This document shows positions 1 through 8,512 of a DNA stretch of 32,253 bases, piece after piece. The stretch comes from Chitinophagaceae bacterium. GTDB lineage: Bacteria; Bacteroidota; Bacteroidia; Chitinophagales; Chitinophagaceae. The position numbers and the translations under genes were made by a program. The stretch spans positions 1 to 32,253 of the forward strand of contig JAEUVJ010000049.1 in NCBI GenBank assembly GCA_016787085.1. Direction: 5' to 3'. Each line of letters opens with the position of its first letter. The first letter of the stretch is position 1. Under the pieces are notes generated by a model. That model saw only the letters and a list, made by a program, of their open reading frames with translations, was not told the origin of the DNA and ran no database searches.

Positions 1-113
1 GTATAATGGTTGCAGATTTCAACAAATTATCCTTTCTGCTTAAAAATTAAATTTTTAGATAAACCTGACAATCCTTATTTTTCCACCATATTCCAAACTA
101 AAAATTGCTTATT

Positions 114-3100
114 ATGAGAAAAAGCTCTCGCTTTTTGGCAGTTTCTGTTATCGCCTGCCTCCTTTCGATTGCTGTCTTTGCCCAAACGATTACAATATCC
201 GGTACTGTACGCAATAGCGCAAGCAAGGAGGTGGTTCCCGCAGTTTCAGTGGTGGTAAAAGGGACCAGCATAGGCACTTATACCAACTCTGACGGCGCAT
301 TCACATTGAAAGTAACAAAGCTCCCCGTAGTGCTGGTTTTTAGCTCAGTAAATTATGATAATTACGAAGTAACGGTCAGCGATGCTTCGGCAAAAGTGGA
401 TGTAGATTTTAAACCGAACACAACTTTGGGCCAGGAAGTGGTGGTTGCCACTACCCGTACCCCAACAAGAATACTGGAAGCTCCGGTAACCGTTGAACGC
501 CTTAGCGGGGCTTCGCTTCGCAGTATTGCGGCTCCCAGCTATTATGAAGCTATTACCAACCTGAAAGGGGTGGATATGCATACAGCCAGTTTGACTTTCA
601 GAACCGTTACTACACGTGGTTTTGTCAGCAGCGGTAATACAAGGCTGAACCAGCTGATTGACGGGATGGATAACCAGGCTCCGGGTCTGAATTTCTCTGT
701 AGGAAGTGTGGTTGGGCTTACTGAACTGGACGTTGACAATATCGAGTTGCTCTCCGGCGCTTCCTCTGCTTTGTATGGTTCCGGTGGTATGAATGGCACG
801 GTTTTGATCAACAGTAAAAATCCTTTCAAATACCAGGGCTTAAGCTATAATATCAAACAAGGGATGATGCATGTGGACGGCAAGCAAAGGGAAGTTGCAC
901 CGTTTTACGACTGGTCTTTCCGTTATGCAAAAACGGTTGGCAGCAAATGGGCATTCAAACTGGCAGCGCAGCTGACAAAGGGCAGCGACTGGCAGGCCGA
1001 TGATTACCGCAATAAGCAACAGATCGGTGTGTTGAGCAGTGTAGTGGGAGGTAATCGTACCAATGATCCCAATTTTAATGGTGTGAACATTTATGGCGAT
1101 GAAGCCAGTGCGAATATGTTTCAGTTTGCCCAGGTAGTAAGAGCAGGGGTTCAGGCACAGGCGCTCTCTGCAGCTTTTGCAGGAGCGTTAAGCTCCGGAA
1201 CATCCAGTAATCTTACAGCCGTTACTAACTCTATACTGGGCAATAACCCGAGTGCCGCTCAATTAGGCGGATATTTTACGGCGCTTAATAGCTTTTTAGG
1301 TTCTGCGCCGATAATGGCAGTCACTACTGCGGCTCAAAGAGCTGCTTATCTTTCGGCCATGCAAGGGTTTGTGCCAATAAATCTTGGTTTAAATAACGGG
1401 CATATACCCAACCAGGCTGCATCCAGAACCGGCTATGAAGAAAAAGCGCTGGTTGATTATAATACGCTGAACGTAAAATTCACGGGTGGTTTGCATTACA
1501 AGATCACAAATAATATTGAAGCATCCTGGAATACGTATTTCGGTACGGGAACTACCGTTTACACCGGAGCAGACCGCTATTCGCTTCGTAACCTGAAAAT
1601 AGCACAGCATAAGCTGGAAGTAAGAGGTAAAACATGGTTTGTACGTGGCTATACTACACAGGAAAATGCCGGTGAGTCGTACAATGCAACTGCGGTTGGC
1701 GTTTATATTAATAGTTTATGGAAGTCTAACCAGACATGGTTTACCCAATATGTTGCCACTTTTGCTGAAGGAAGACGTACAACTCCTGCTCCAGTAGCAG
1801 ACGTTACTTTACATGCAGCAGCCCGTGCAGCAGCCGATGCAGGCAGGCTATTGCCTGGCACTGCGGCTTTTGATGCTGCTTATAAAGCTGCCAGAAGCAC
1901 ACCTATAAAATTTGGCGGTGGTCTCTTCCTTGACAGATCTGACCTGTGGTCAGGTGAAGGGCAGTTGAATCTTTCTGATGCCCTGAGATTCTCTGATAAA
2001 CTGGAGATCATTACCGGTCTGCAGTGGAAACAATGGGTGATGAACTCTGGCGGAACTCTCTTTGCTGATAATACGGACAGTATCGGTTATACTAAAGTTT
2101 CTCCTGTTGGCAATATCAAAGTGAGTGAAACAGGAGGTTATATTCAGTTAAGAAAGAAATTCTTTAAGGATATCCTTACATTGACCGCTGCCGGCCGTTA
2201 TGACAAACAAACCAATTTCGATGGCCGTTTTACTCCACGGTTTACCGGTGTGATCAAGGTAGCGAAAGATAATAATGTCCGTCTGTCTTACCAGATGGCT
2301 TATCGTTTTCCCACGAATCAGAACCAATACATCAGCCTGATCACTGGTGCCGGTGCATTGATCGGCTGTTTGCCCGAGTTCCAGGATTACTACAAACTGA
2401 ATTCAACAAGGCAAGGCTATACTGCTGAAAGTATCCTTGCTTATCGTAATAGCGGTAACCCGGCAAATACTGCGTTGCTGGTTGAGACAGAGTTTCAGAA
2501 AGTGAAGCCTGAAACTGTAAGTTCATATGAAATAGGCTATAAGGGTATTATTCAAAAGAAATTGTTTGTGGATGCTTATCTCTATTACAGCACTTACAGG
2601 GACTTCCTCGCTACCATTGGTGTTGGTCAATCCAATACGGCCGCTCCTGCACAAACAGATCTCTTCTCGCCCTTTACAACAGGCAACGTATCTTATGTTC
2701 AGAATTCTCCAGAACAGGTACAAGCAATAGGCTGGGGTATCGGCCTGGAATACCAGTTGATCAAAACCTATATGCTGTATGGAAACGTATTTTCAGATGA
2801 ATTAAGAAATGTTCCTTCAGGATTGGTTACTTTCTTTAATGCACCGAGGTACCGTTTCAATATCGGCTTACGCAATGAGAATGTTTGTCATAATGTGGGC
2901 TTTAATGTGGTGGTGAAATGGCAGGACAACAACTACTATGAAGGAACTTTCGTGAGCGGCACACTTCCTTATTTTGCGATGGTGGATGCACAGGTGACCT
3001 ATCGCCCGGCGAAAACAAAGAGTGTATGGCGTATTGGCGGTACCAATCTTGGCAATAACTACTACCGTACAGGTTTCGGCAGTCCTTATGTCGGTGGACT

Positions 3101-3134
3101 CTACTATGTAAGCTATGGTTACAATATCTTCTGA
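114..3134 (+). CDS. SusC-like TonB-dependent outer-membrane receptor
   Basis: Predicted outer-membrane receptor that would import a ligand using TonB energy; the ligand is unknown. About 1006 residues. A signal peptide is visible (MRKSSRF, hydrophobic core, FAQ cleavage region near residue 23). Residues about 27-105 form a carboxypeptidase-regulatory-like beta domain (ISGTVRNSASKEVVPAVSVV). The plug domain follows at about 115-235 and ends with the typical ELLSGASSALYGSGGMNG stretch. The rest is a beta-barrel ending in an aromatic-rich strand (YVSYGYNIF). I chose the ATG at 114 rather than the in-frame TTG at 105 because it starts directly at the positively charged n-region. Two Ala-rich stretches (about 342-422 and 565-597) interrupt the barrel. 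No SusD-like lipoprotein gene follows, so this is an orphan receptor and not a classical polysaccharide-utilisation pair. A terminator follows within 25 bases. Confidence 0.93.
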   Translation: MRKSSRFLAVSVIACLLSIAVFAQTITISGTVRNSASKEVVPAVSVVVKGTSIGTYTNSDGAFTLKVTKLPVVLVFSSVNYDNYEVTVSDASAKVDVDFKPNTTLGQEVVVATTRTPTRILEAPVTVERLSGASLRSIAAPSYYEAITNLKGVDMHTASLTFRTVTTRGFVSSGNTRLNQLIDGMDNQAPGLNFSVGSVVGLTELDVDNIELLSGASSALYGSGGMNGTVLINSKNPFKYQGLSYNIKQGMMHVDGKQREVAPFYDWSFRYAKTVGSKWAFKLAAQLTKGSDWQADDYRNKQQIGVLSSVVGGNRTNDPNFNGVNIYGDEASANMFQFAQVVRAGVQAQALSAAFAGALSSGTSSNLTAVTNSILGNNPSAAQLGGYFTALNSFLGSAPIMAVTTAAQRAAYLSAMQGFVPINLGLNNGHIPNQAASRTGYEEKALVDYNTLNVKFTGGLHYKITNNIEASWNTYFGTGTTVYTGADRYSLRNLKIAQHKLEVRGKTWFVRGYTTQENAGESYNATAVGVYINSLWKSNQTWFTQYVATFAEGRRTTPAPVADVTLHAAARAAADAGRLLPGTAAFDAAYKAARSTPIKFGGGLFLDRSDLWSGEGQLNLSDALRFSDKLEIITGLQWKQWVMNSGGTLFADNTDSIGYTKVSPVGNIKVSETGGYIQLRKKFFKDILTLTAAGRYDKQTNFDGRFTPRFTGVIKVAKDNNVRLSYQMAYRFPTNQNQYISLITGAGALIGCLPEFQDYYKLNSTRQGYTAESILAYRNSGNPANTALLVETEFQKVKPETVSSYEIGYKGIIQKKLFVDAYLYYSTYRDFLATIGVGQSNTAAPAQTDLFSPFTTGNVSYVQNSPEQVQAIGWGIGLEYQLIKTYMLYGNVFSDELRNVPSGLVTFFNAPRYRFNIGLRNENVCHNVGFNVVVKWQDNNYYEGTFVSGTLPYFAMVDAQVTYRPAKTKSVWRIGGTNLGNNYYRTGFGSPYVGGLYYVSYGYNIF

Positions 3135-3158
3135 TAACTACAGAAGAGCACATACTTC

Positions 3159-3193
3159 AAGGGCTTCCGCAACGGAAGCCCTTTCCTTTTTTT
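3159..3193 (+). terminator. Rho-independent terminator after the TonB-dependent receptor
   Basis: GGGCTTCCG (3161-3169) pairs perfectly with CGGAAGCCC (3173-3181) around a CAA loop, with extra A-T pairs at the base. A T-rich tract follows at 3182-3193. The T tract lies only on the plus side, so it serves the receptor gene. Confidence 0.9.
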
Positions 3194-3270
3194 GTTACCA
3201 CTTAAGTAGATTTTTAACAGTGTTTGGGCCGGAGAGGTGTGACGGAAAACCTGTAACGAGCAACCGGTTC

Positions 3271-4194
3271 TTAGTGCATCAATTTATACGTTTCCCCGAT
3301 CAGCATGCCCTGGTGCCATACCTGGAAAACGTACTTGCCTTTTTGAAAAGCATCGGTGTCCAGCGAGAAGATCAGTTGTTTTTGCTCCCCTTTTTCATAA
3401 TCGAACCGGATCTTCCGGGTAAAATTTTTCTTTACCCCGGATCTTGTATCAAAGATGCCGGAATCCCAGGCGGAATTTTGGAGGATCTTACCATCCGGTT
3501 CAGTCACCACCACTACCACTTCTGCATTCATGTATTGGTTCAGGTTATTCTGCACAATAAATGAAGCAATGAACTTATCTGCTTTTTTAGATTGGGCTGT
3601 TTCCACCTCCTTATCGTTCCTGAAGTCAATGGCTGTAAAATGTAGTGCCGATGCCATAAAAACAGATGCTTCTTTTATCTTTTCTTTCAGTTGTTTGTTC
3701 TCATCATCCAGCTTGCGGATATTTTGTTCCAGTGAAACGGCTTCGCCGGTCATCTTTTCCAACTGGCTGGTGAGGCTTATTTTTTCTGCTTCCATCGAGC
3801 TGTTATCGCTGCGCAGTTCATCGATCTTTTCTTCCAGTTCAGTCATTTTCTTTTTTGCTTCCCGTAGCTGGGTAGCGCCGGCTGCCGGGCTTTTAAGAAT
3901 AGAACTTATCTCATTTTTCAGCCGGTTGATCTCCCCGACACGATAGGTCAGTTGTGCCTGCAGTGAGTCAGAAGTGTTGCGGGATGAATCCAGTTTTACG
4001 TCTAAACTGCTGATAGTTGCTGAGTAGGCTTTTTCTAATGAATCCCGTACACGGTTTGCAATCGCTGTGGAATCAGCTTGAGATGAAGATCCTGCGGACC
4101 GCACATAAGTGGTTTTATCATAAATATGATAGACCCATGTGGCAACAAAACCCACTGACAACAGTACCAATAGCAGTGACCTTATATCCTTCAT
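3271..4194 (-). CDS. Membrane-anchored coiled-coil protein (paralog of the 4375-5358 gene)
   Basis: Not a family I can name. The 307-residue protein has a short basic N-terminus, one membrane segment at about 5-23 (LLLVLLSVGFVATWVYHIY) and a long heptad-rich coiled coil at about 40-178. It ends in a beta-rich domain at about 180-307. That domain carries TEPDGK, a DTRSG turn, KIRFDYEKGE and the closing HQGMLIGE motif. It matches the C-terminal domain of the upstream neighbour (TAPDGK, RTDG, HNGFKIGE) in the same order, so the two genes are paralogs. The orientation is probably N-in with coiled coil and beta domain in the periplasm (inference). A promoter-like TATCTTG and a dyad precede the gene, and a terminator separates it from the paralog, so it may be transcribed on its own. 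Confidence 0.85.
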   Translation of the reverse strand: MKDIRSLLLVLLSVGFVATWVYHIYDKTTYVRSAGSSSQADSTAIANRVRDSLEKAYSATISSLDVKLDSSRNTSDSLQAQLTYRVGEINRLKNEISSILKSPAAGATQLREAKKKMTELEEKIDELRSDNSSMEAEKISLTSQLEKMTGEAVSLEQNIRKLDDENKQLKEKIKEASVFMASALHFTAIDFRNDKEVETAQSKKADKFIASFIVQNNLNQYMNAEVVVVVTEPDGKILQNSAWDSGIFDTRSGVKKNFTRKIRFDYEKGEQKQLIFSLDTDAFQKGKYVFQVWHQGMLIGETYKLMH

Positions 4195-4236
4195 AAAACA
4201 GAATGATCTGAGACAATGGTGAAACGGAGATATTCA

Positions 4237-4260
4237 CAGCTATTGGATAGCTGCAAGATA
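4237..4260 (-). promoter_or_regulatory. Possible -7 box and overlapping dyad upstream of the 3271-4194 gene
   Basis: On the minus strand TTATCTTGC (TATCTTG at 4260-4254) resembles the Bacteroidota -7 element with one base fewer. It is followed at once by the perfect dyad CAGCTAT-CCA-ATAGCTG (4253-4237), which would cover the transcription start. This could be an operator or a 5' hairpin. No clear -33 element is visible. Confidence 0.4.
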
Positions 4261-4320
4261 AGGAATCAGCAGATGGGAATCCGGCTTCCCGTAGTTTTCC
4301 TATAAGCCAGTGATAGGAAT

Positions 4321-4352
4321 AAAAAACCGCCTCACGATAAAGTGAAGCGGTT
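4321..4352 (-). terminator. Rho-independent terminator after the 4375-5358 gene
   Basis: Read on the minus strand, AACCGCTTCAC (4352-4342) pairs with GTGAGGCGGTT (4335-4325), with one G-U pair and a six-base loop. The second arm runs into a T tract (4326-4321). It lies 22 bases after the stop codon and before the paralogous coiled-coil gene. Confidence 0.85.
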
Positions 4353-4374
4353 GTTGCAGGAGTTGCAACTGCTT

Positions 4375-5358
4375 TTAACCGAATAAACCACCTTTTTTCA
4401 GGGTTCTTACACCTTCACCGATCTTGAACCCGTTATGATAAATTTCAATTTTATAATCGCCTCTCTGGAAATCTTCCTGGCGGATAGGGAACTGTACTGT
4501 TTTACGTGTACCCTGGCTGTATTCAATGGGCACTTTAGACGTATAAGCTTTGTCGCCATCAGTACGTGTGGTCAGGTTGCCACCGCCTTGAGCTGCATCA
4601 GAGATCGCTTTGCCATCAGGCGCTGTAACCATGATGTACATGTCAGCAGGGCCAGACTTGGCAATACGGTTCTCTACATCAAATGATACTACCAGTTTAT
4701 CTACACGCTTGGCAGAAGTAGTGGTTTTTTCTTTACCACCCTTCCTTTCATTAACGGGTGTGATCTGGATATTCGAAGCGCTGAATGTAGAACCAACATC
4801 CACGGTCTGGGCCAGGTCATTCTTTTCGGTAGTAGTAGCCTGCAGGTTTTGCTCCAGTACCTGTTTTTCAGAAGTAAGCTGGGTATTGTTCGCGGTCAGC
4901 TCCTGGTTTTCGCCAGTCAGACGAGCTACTTCAGCTTCTAATGTAGCAATCTGGTTGTTCAGATTAGCGATCATTTGCTGCGCCCTTTTCAGGTCAGCGG
5001 CTGTAGCGTTCTTATCACGGAGGATGCGTTTAATCTCTGCCTTATTAGATTCTATTTGCTTCTGCAGTTCGCTTTTATCGCTTTGCAGGGTGTTGTTAGA
5101 ACCGGTAATGGAATCTAAGCGGATCTCTGCTTCTTTGAGCATCGCATCAAGCGAGTCACGCTGTGATGCAAAACGGTCAGATTGAGTCTGGGCTACCTGC
5201 AGGTTTTCTGCAGATTTGTTTTTGTCCCACAGGAGGTATCCCCATGTGCCAAGAAGACCAGCGGCCAGTAAGCCTATGATCAGGTTCTTTCCCGCACGAT
5301 TCTTTTGCGGCGGCGGGGGAGTTTGCGGTGTAGCGGATGGATAATTTGTGTTTGCCAT
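4375..5358 (-). CDS. Membrane-anchored coiled-coil protein with Pro-rich N-terminus
   Basis: Unrecognised family, 327 residues. The N-terminus is Pro-rich (SATPQTPPPPQKNRAGK), followed by one membrane helix at about 25-44 (LIIGLLAAGLLGTWGYLLW). A Gln/Asn/Leu-rich coiled coil covers about 50-185. A beta-rich C-terminal domain at about 190-327 contains TTSAKRVDKLVVSFDVEN, VTAPDGK and YHNGFKIGEG. The same architecture and C-terminal motifs recur in the next gene (3271-4194), which makes this the upstream member of a tandem duplication. The Pro-rich tail is unique to this copy and would sit in the cytoplasm if the topology is N-in (inference), where it could bind a partner. The ATG at 5358 is the only plausible start near the Pro-rich segment. 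Confidence 0.88.
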   Translation of the reverse strand: MANTNYPSATPQTPPPPQKNRAGKNLIIGLLAAGLLGTWGYLLWDKNKSAENLQVAQTQSDRFASQRDSLDAMLKEAEIRLDSITGSNNTLQSDKSELQKQIESNKAEIKRILRDKNATAADLKRAQQMIANLNNQIATLEAEVARLTGENQELTANNTQLTSEKQVLEQNLQATTTEKNDLAQTVDVGSTFSASNIQITPVNERKGGKEKTTTSAKRVDKLVVSFDVENRIAKSGPADMYIMVTAPDGKAISDAAQGGGNLTTRTDGDKAYTSKVPIEYSQGTRKTVQFPIRQEDFQRGDYKIEIYHNGFKIGEGVRTLKKGGLFG

Positions 5359-5561
5359 AAAGCTGCGTTTTAAATTTATTTTAGGTTTATTATCGGATGG
5401 ATTTTAGCTGGTTTTAGGTTAGCAAAGGCCGTAAAACAAGTTTTGATGCTTTCCATCGGCCACAGAATTTCGAAAACCGTGCCAGAAAGTACAGGTTGCA
5501 TGAATATTCGTTAATTTTTTGTGCACTATTCACATTGCTAAAGCCTGTATCTTAGCATTTT

Positions 5562-6560
5562 ATGGCAGTAGAAAAGATCATCAGCGAGTGGAAGAAGAAC
5601 GTTTTCAAGCCCGTGTACTGGCTGGAAGGCGAGGAAGAATATTTCATAGACAAAGCGGTGTCGTATGCGGAGCACCACATTTTAAATGAGAGCGAGGCAT
5701 CCTTTAACCTGAGTGTTTTTTATGGCAGGGATGCCAGTTGGTCAGATGTGATCAATGCCTGCCGCCGCTATCCCATGTTTGCAGAAAGACAGGTAGTAGT
5801 GCTGAAAGAAGCCCAGCAAATGAGGGATGTGGAAAAGCTGGAGGCTTATGTAGAAAATCCTTTGACCTCTACCATATTTGTGGTGGCTTATAAGAATAAA
5901 AAGGTGGATGGCAGAACAAAGTTTGCCAAAACACTTAAAGAAAAAGGGGTTCTGATCAGCACCAAAAAGATGTATGATAACCAGTTGCCGGAATGGACCC
6001 AGGAACTGGTGGAGTCGAAAGGGTTGACCATTTCGCCTAAAGGATTGGCTTTGCTGGTTGATCATATTGGGAACGACCTGACGAGGATCGGGAATGAGGT
6101 GGAAAAGATATCTGTCAACCTGGGAAAGAAAAAGACGATCACAGAAGAGGATATTGAGGAATTTGTGGGAGTAAGCAAAGAATTCAATGTCTTTGAACTG
6201 CAGGCCTCGCTTGCCAAAAAGGACCTGGCAAAAGCTATACGGATCATTCAGTATTTTGAGGCTAACCCCAAAGCAGCGCCGATACAACTGGTATTACCGT
6301 CCCTGTACGGTTTTTTTAGTAAGGTCTTTATGGTTTTTGGCGCTCATACAACTGATGAAAAAGGAGTGGCGGCTTCGATCGGGGTGAACCCGTTCTTTGT
6401 CAAAGATTATATGCAGGCAGCAAAAACATACGAATACGCAGGGGTGGAAAAGGCGTTATTGCTTTTACATAATTATAACCTGAAAAGTATAGGCATCAAT
6501 AATGCCGGGGCAGAGGATGCCTCTCTACTGAAGGAAATGGTCGTTAAAATGATCGCCTGA
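5562..6560 (+). CDS. holA: DNA polymerase III subunit delta
   Basis: Clamp-loader delta subunit, which opens the beta sliding clamp during loading of the replicative polymerase. The 332-residue length fits the family. Family-typical stretches are the N-terminal PVYWLEGEEEYFIDKA, the RRYPMFAERQVVVLKEAQ segment, the STIFVVAYKNKKVDGRTKFAK region in the AAA+-like fold, and LLVDHIGNDLTRIGNEVEKI before the C-terminal helical domain. Delta normally lacks a functional Walker A motif, and none is seen. The ATG at 5562 lies only seven bases after TATCTTAG, a weak -7-like box, so the mRNA could be almost leaderless (inference). The gene stands alone, with divergent coiled-coil genes upstream and a lipoprotein gene 95 bases downstream. 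Confidence 0.93.
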   Translation: MAVEKIISEWKKNVFKPVYWLEGEEEYFIDKAVSYAEHHILNESEASFNLSVFYGRDASWSDVINACRRYPMFAERQVVVLKEAQQMRDVEKLEAYVENPLTSTIFVVAYKNKKVDGRTKFAKTLKEKGVLISTKKMYDNQLPEWTQELVESKGLTISPKGLALLVDHIGNDLTRIGNEVEKISVNLGKKKTITEEDIEEFVGVSKEFNVFELQASLAKKDLAKAIRIIQYFEANPKAAPIQLVLPSLYGFFSKVFMVFGAHTTDEKGVAASIGVNPFFVKDYMQAAKTYEYAGVEKALLLLHNYNLKSIGINNAGAEDASLLKEMVVKMIA

Positions 6561-6655
6561 CCACTTACGGTTAATTTAAAAGTCTTTTCTTTGCGGCCGG
6601 ATCAATAAAATAAGTGCAACGTTCAGAAATAAGAATTCATCTACCTGAATAAAAT

Positions 6656-7414
6656 ATGAATATGAAAAAAACAGTACTGCTTTTCTCCCTGCTCTTTTCG
6701 CTGGTGTTAGCCGGTTGCTTTGAAACGACCGACGAACTTACATTGAACAAAGACGGAAGCGGGGTGTTGACCAGCACCAATGATATGAGCATGATCATCA
6801 GTATGGCCAAATCTATGGGGGGCTCCGATGCGATGGGAGACGAAAAGCCTACGGATACAACAGTGTCACTGGATAAGATGGCCGACAGCCTCACATCCCT
6901 TACTGCCGAGGAAAAAGAGCTGGTAAAAAAGGGAAAACTCGGGTTGACACTCAATATGGCAGACGAAAAAATGATCACCCGGCTGGAAATACCTTTTTCA
7001 AAACCCGAGCAGGTGGACAAGATAAAAGGAATATCCTCCAAGATCACCAATTACTTTCTCGGCAAGAATATGGGGGATAATATGCCTCCGGGTCTTGGTG
7101 ATAAAATGCCCTCCTCCGATCCTGTTGGCGATTATTATATAACCAGCTATTCTCCCGGTGTTATTGAAAAAAAGCTGAATAAAGAGAAATATGCAGGACT
7201 CGAAAGTGACGAGATCATGAAAGGCGTAAAGGAGGTTGCAGATAACGGGTTGCCTATGTCCAATACGATCGTCATCAACCTGCCATCACCGGCAAAATCG
7301 GTAACCGGCAAAAAAATTACTTTGTCAGAGGATAAAAAGAAAGTGACCATTAAGAGTTCGGCAGAGGACTTTTTTGGTAATGCAACAGACCTGGAATTCA
7401 GGATCGAATACTAA
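6656..7414 (+). CDS. Predicted lipoprotein of unknown function
   Basis: A 252-residue protein with a lipoprotein signal peptide: MKK, a hydrophobic core and the lipobox LVLAGC, with the lipidated Cys at residue 21 counting from the ATG at 6656 (residue 19 from the ATG at 6662, an equally good start). The mature part opens with FETTDELTLNKDGSGVL and is rich in Lys, Asp, Ser and Met, without further membrane segments. I do not recognise a named domain. The acidic stretch right after the Cys is not a clear Bacteroidota surface-export signal, so the membrane side is undecided. A strong bidirectional terminator follows directly. Confidence 0.82.
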   Translation: MNMKKTVLLFSLLFSLVLAGCFETTDELTLNKDGSGVLTSTNDMSMIISMAKSMGGSDAMGDEKPTDTTVSLDKMADSLTSLTAEEKELVKKGKLGLTLNMADEKMITRLEIPFSKPEQVDKIKGISSKITNYFLGKNMGDNMPPGLGDKMPSSDPVGDYYITSYSPGVIEKKLNKEKYAGLESDEIMKGVKEVADNGLPMSNTIVINLPSPAKSVTGKKITLSEDKKKVTIKSSAEDFFGNATDLEFRIEY

Positions 7415-7421
7415 AAAACTG

Positions 7422-7447
7422 AAAGCCCCTGTAACAGGGGCTTTTTT
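7422..7447. terminator. Bidirectional terminator between the lipoprotein gene and ribF
   Basis: AAAGCCCCTG (7422-7431) and CAGGGGCTTT (7435-7444) form a perfect 10-bp stem with a TAA loop. T runs to 7447 on the plus strand, and the minus side also has T-rich sequence (TTTCAGTTTTTTAG). It serves two converging genes, and the stop codon of ribF touches its edge. Confidence 0.9.
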
Positions 7448-8402
7448 ATAATATGGCCAGGCTGTCAATTTTGTCCTGGTCAATCTTTTTGACCAGCTCT
7501 TCCAGTGAATTGAATTTTACTTCTTCCCGCAGGTATTTTTTTACATATACCCGTAATGTTCTGCCGTATATCTCTTCGTTAAAGTCAAATAGATTTACTT
7601 CCACTACTCTTTTCTTGCCATCCACGGTAGGTCGAAAGCCGATGCTCATCATGCCTTTGAGACGGGACTTAGGAATCAGGTGCGGATAGCCGGGGTCTGT
7701 GTTTCTTACTTCGGCATAAACGGCGTATATGCCATTTGAAGGAACGATCTTTTCTTCGTTGTGTATTTTCAGGTTGGCGGTCGGATAGCCCAGTTTTCGA
7801 CCCAGTTTATCTCCATGTATCACTTCGCCTTCAAAGAAGAATTCATATCCCAGTAGCTTGTTGGCCGTTTCAATGTCATTATGCAGAAGGGCCTGGCGGA
7901 TATTAGTGGAACTGATGGCAATGTTATCGAGTATGTGTTTTGGTATCTCTTTTAATTGATAATGATATTCGCCGGCATGCTTTTCCAGCATACGGTAATC
8001 GCCCATCCTGTCACGGCCAAATCGGTGATCGTAACCAATGATAATAGTATGCGGCCTGAATTTACTGACCACGAAATCTTTAATATATTCTTCGGCTGGC
8101 TGGTTAGCAAATACCTCCGTAAAAGGAACAATGACTAAATGATCAATACCGAGCTGGTCCAGCAGTTCAATTCTTTCCGCCAGTGTATTGATCAGCCGGA
8201 TACCGAGAATTGCGGAGGAAACTACTTTCCTTGGATGCGGGTGAAAAGTAATGATAACCGTTTCTCCCTTGATCGTTTTTGCCTCTTCTTTCAGCTTTTC
8301 GATGATCTGGCGGTGGCCCGCATGCACTCCGTCAAACGTGCCAATGGTCACCACGGCATTCCGGAAAGCCGGCAGGGATTCTATATTATGATGTACTGTC
8401 AT
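7446..8402 (-). CDS. ribF: Bifunctional riboflavin kinase / FAD synthetase
   Basis: Converts riboflavin to FMN and then FAD in the cytoplasm. The 318-residue length is normal for bifunctional RibF. The N-terminal nucleotidyltransferase half shows GTFDGVHAGH (about 21-30), TFHPHPRKV and the IIIGYDHRFGRDRMGD segment with TNIRQALL. The C-terminal kinase half starts around residue 190 and shows GRKLGYPTANL, NGIYAVYAEV and MSIGFRPTV, followed by VEVNLFDF and IYGRTLRVYV. The ATG at 8402 places the protein start just before the first beta-strand. It is divergent from purM with 110 bases between the starts. TATCTTCG (8421-8414) is a possible weak -7 box. Confidence 0.95.
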   Translation of the reverse strand: MTVHHNIESLPAFRNAVVTIGTFDGVHAGHRQIIEKLKEEAKTIKGETVIITFHPHPRKVVSSAILGIRLINTLAERIELLDQLGIDHLVIVPFTEVFANQPAEEYIKDFVVSKFRPHTIIIGYDHRFGRDRMGDYRMLEKHAGEYHYQLKEIPKHILDNIAISSTNIRQALLHNDIETANKLLGYEFFFEGEVIHGDKLGRKLGYPTANLKIHNEEKIVPSNGIYAVYAEVRNTDPGYPHLIPKSRLKGMMSIGFRPTVDGKKRVVEVNLFDFNEEIYGRTLRVYVKKYLREEVKFNSLEELVKKIDQDKIDSLAIL

Positions 8403-8468
8403 AAAAAGTGTTGCGAAGATAAAGATTAGCCGTTAGTTGTTTGTGAACAGCCTTTAGTGCAGATGGGT

Positions 8469-8476
8469 TATTTTTG
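8469..8476 (+). promoter_or_regulatory. -7 promoter box of purM
   Basis: TATTTTTG matches the Bacteroidota -7 consensus TAnnTTTG exactly, 36 bases before the purM ATG at 8513. A TTTG at 8440-8443 could be the -33 element, though its 25-base spacing is long. The TTG inside the box is in frame with purM and can be mistaken for a start codon. Confidence 0.55.
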
Positions 8477-8512
8477 TCCGGATTTTATTCAGGACCATTT
8501 AATATTTCGAAA

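Noticed and set aside
105..3134. SusC/SusD polysaccharide-utilisation locus
   Set aside because: No SusD-like, glycosidase or sensor gene follows; the next genes are the unrelated coiled-coil pair on the other strand.
3115..3564. 149-codon plus-strand frame overlapping the receptor end and the coiled-coil gene
   Set aside because: It crosses the receptor terminator and is antisense to the conserved C-terminal domain at 3271-4194; no family features.
4610..5185. 191-codon plus-strand frame antisense to the coiled-coil gene
   Set aside because: Ser/Leu/Phe-rich low-complexity product typical of the opposite strand of a Gln/Lys/Glu coiled coil; no start signals.
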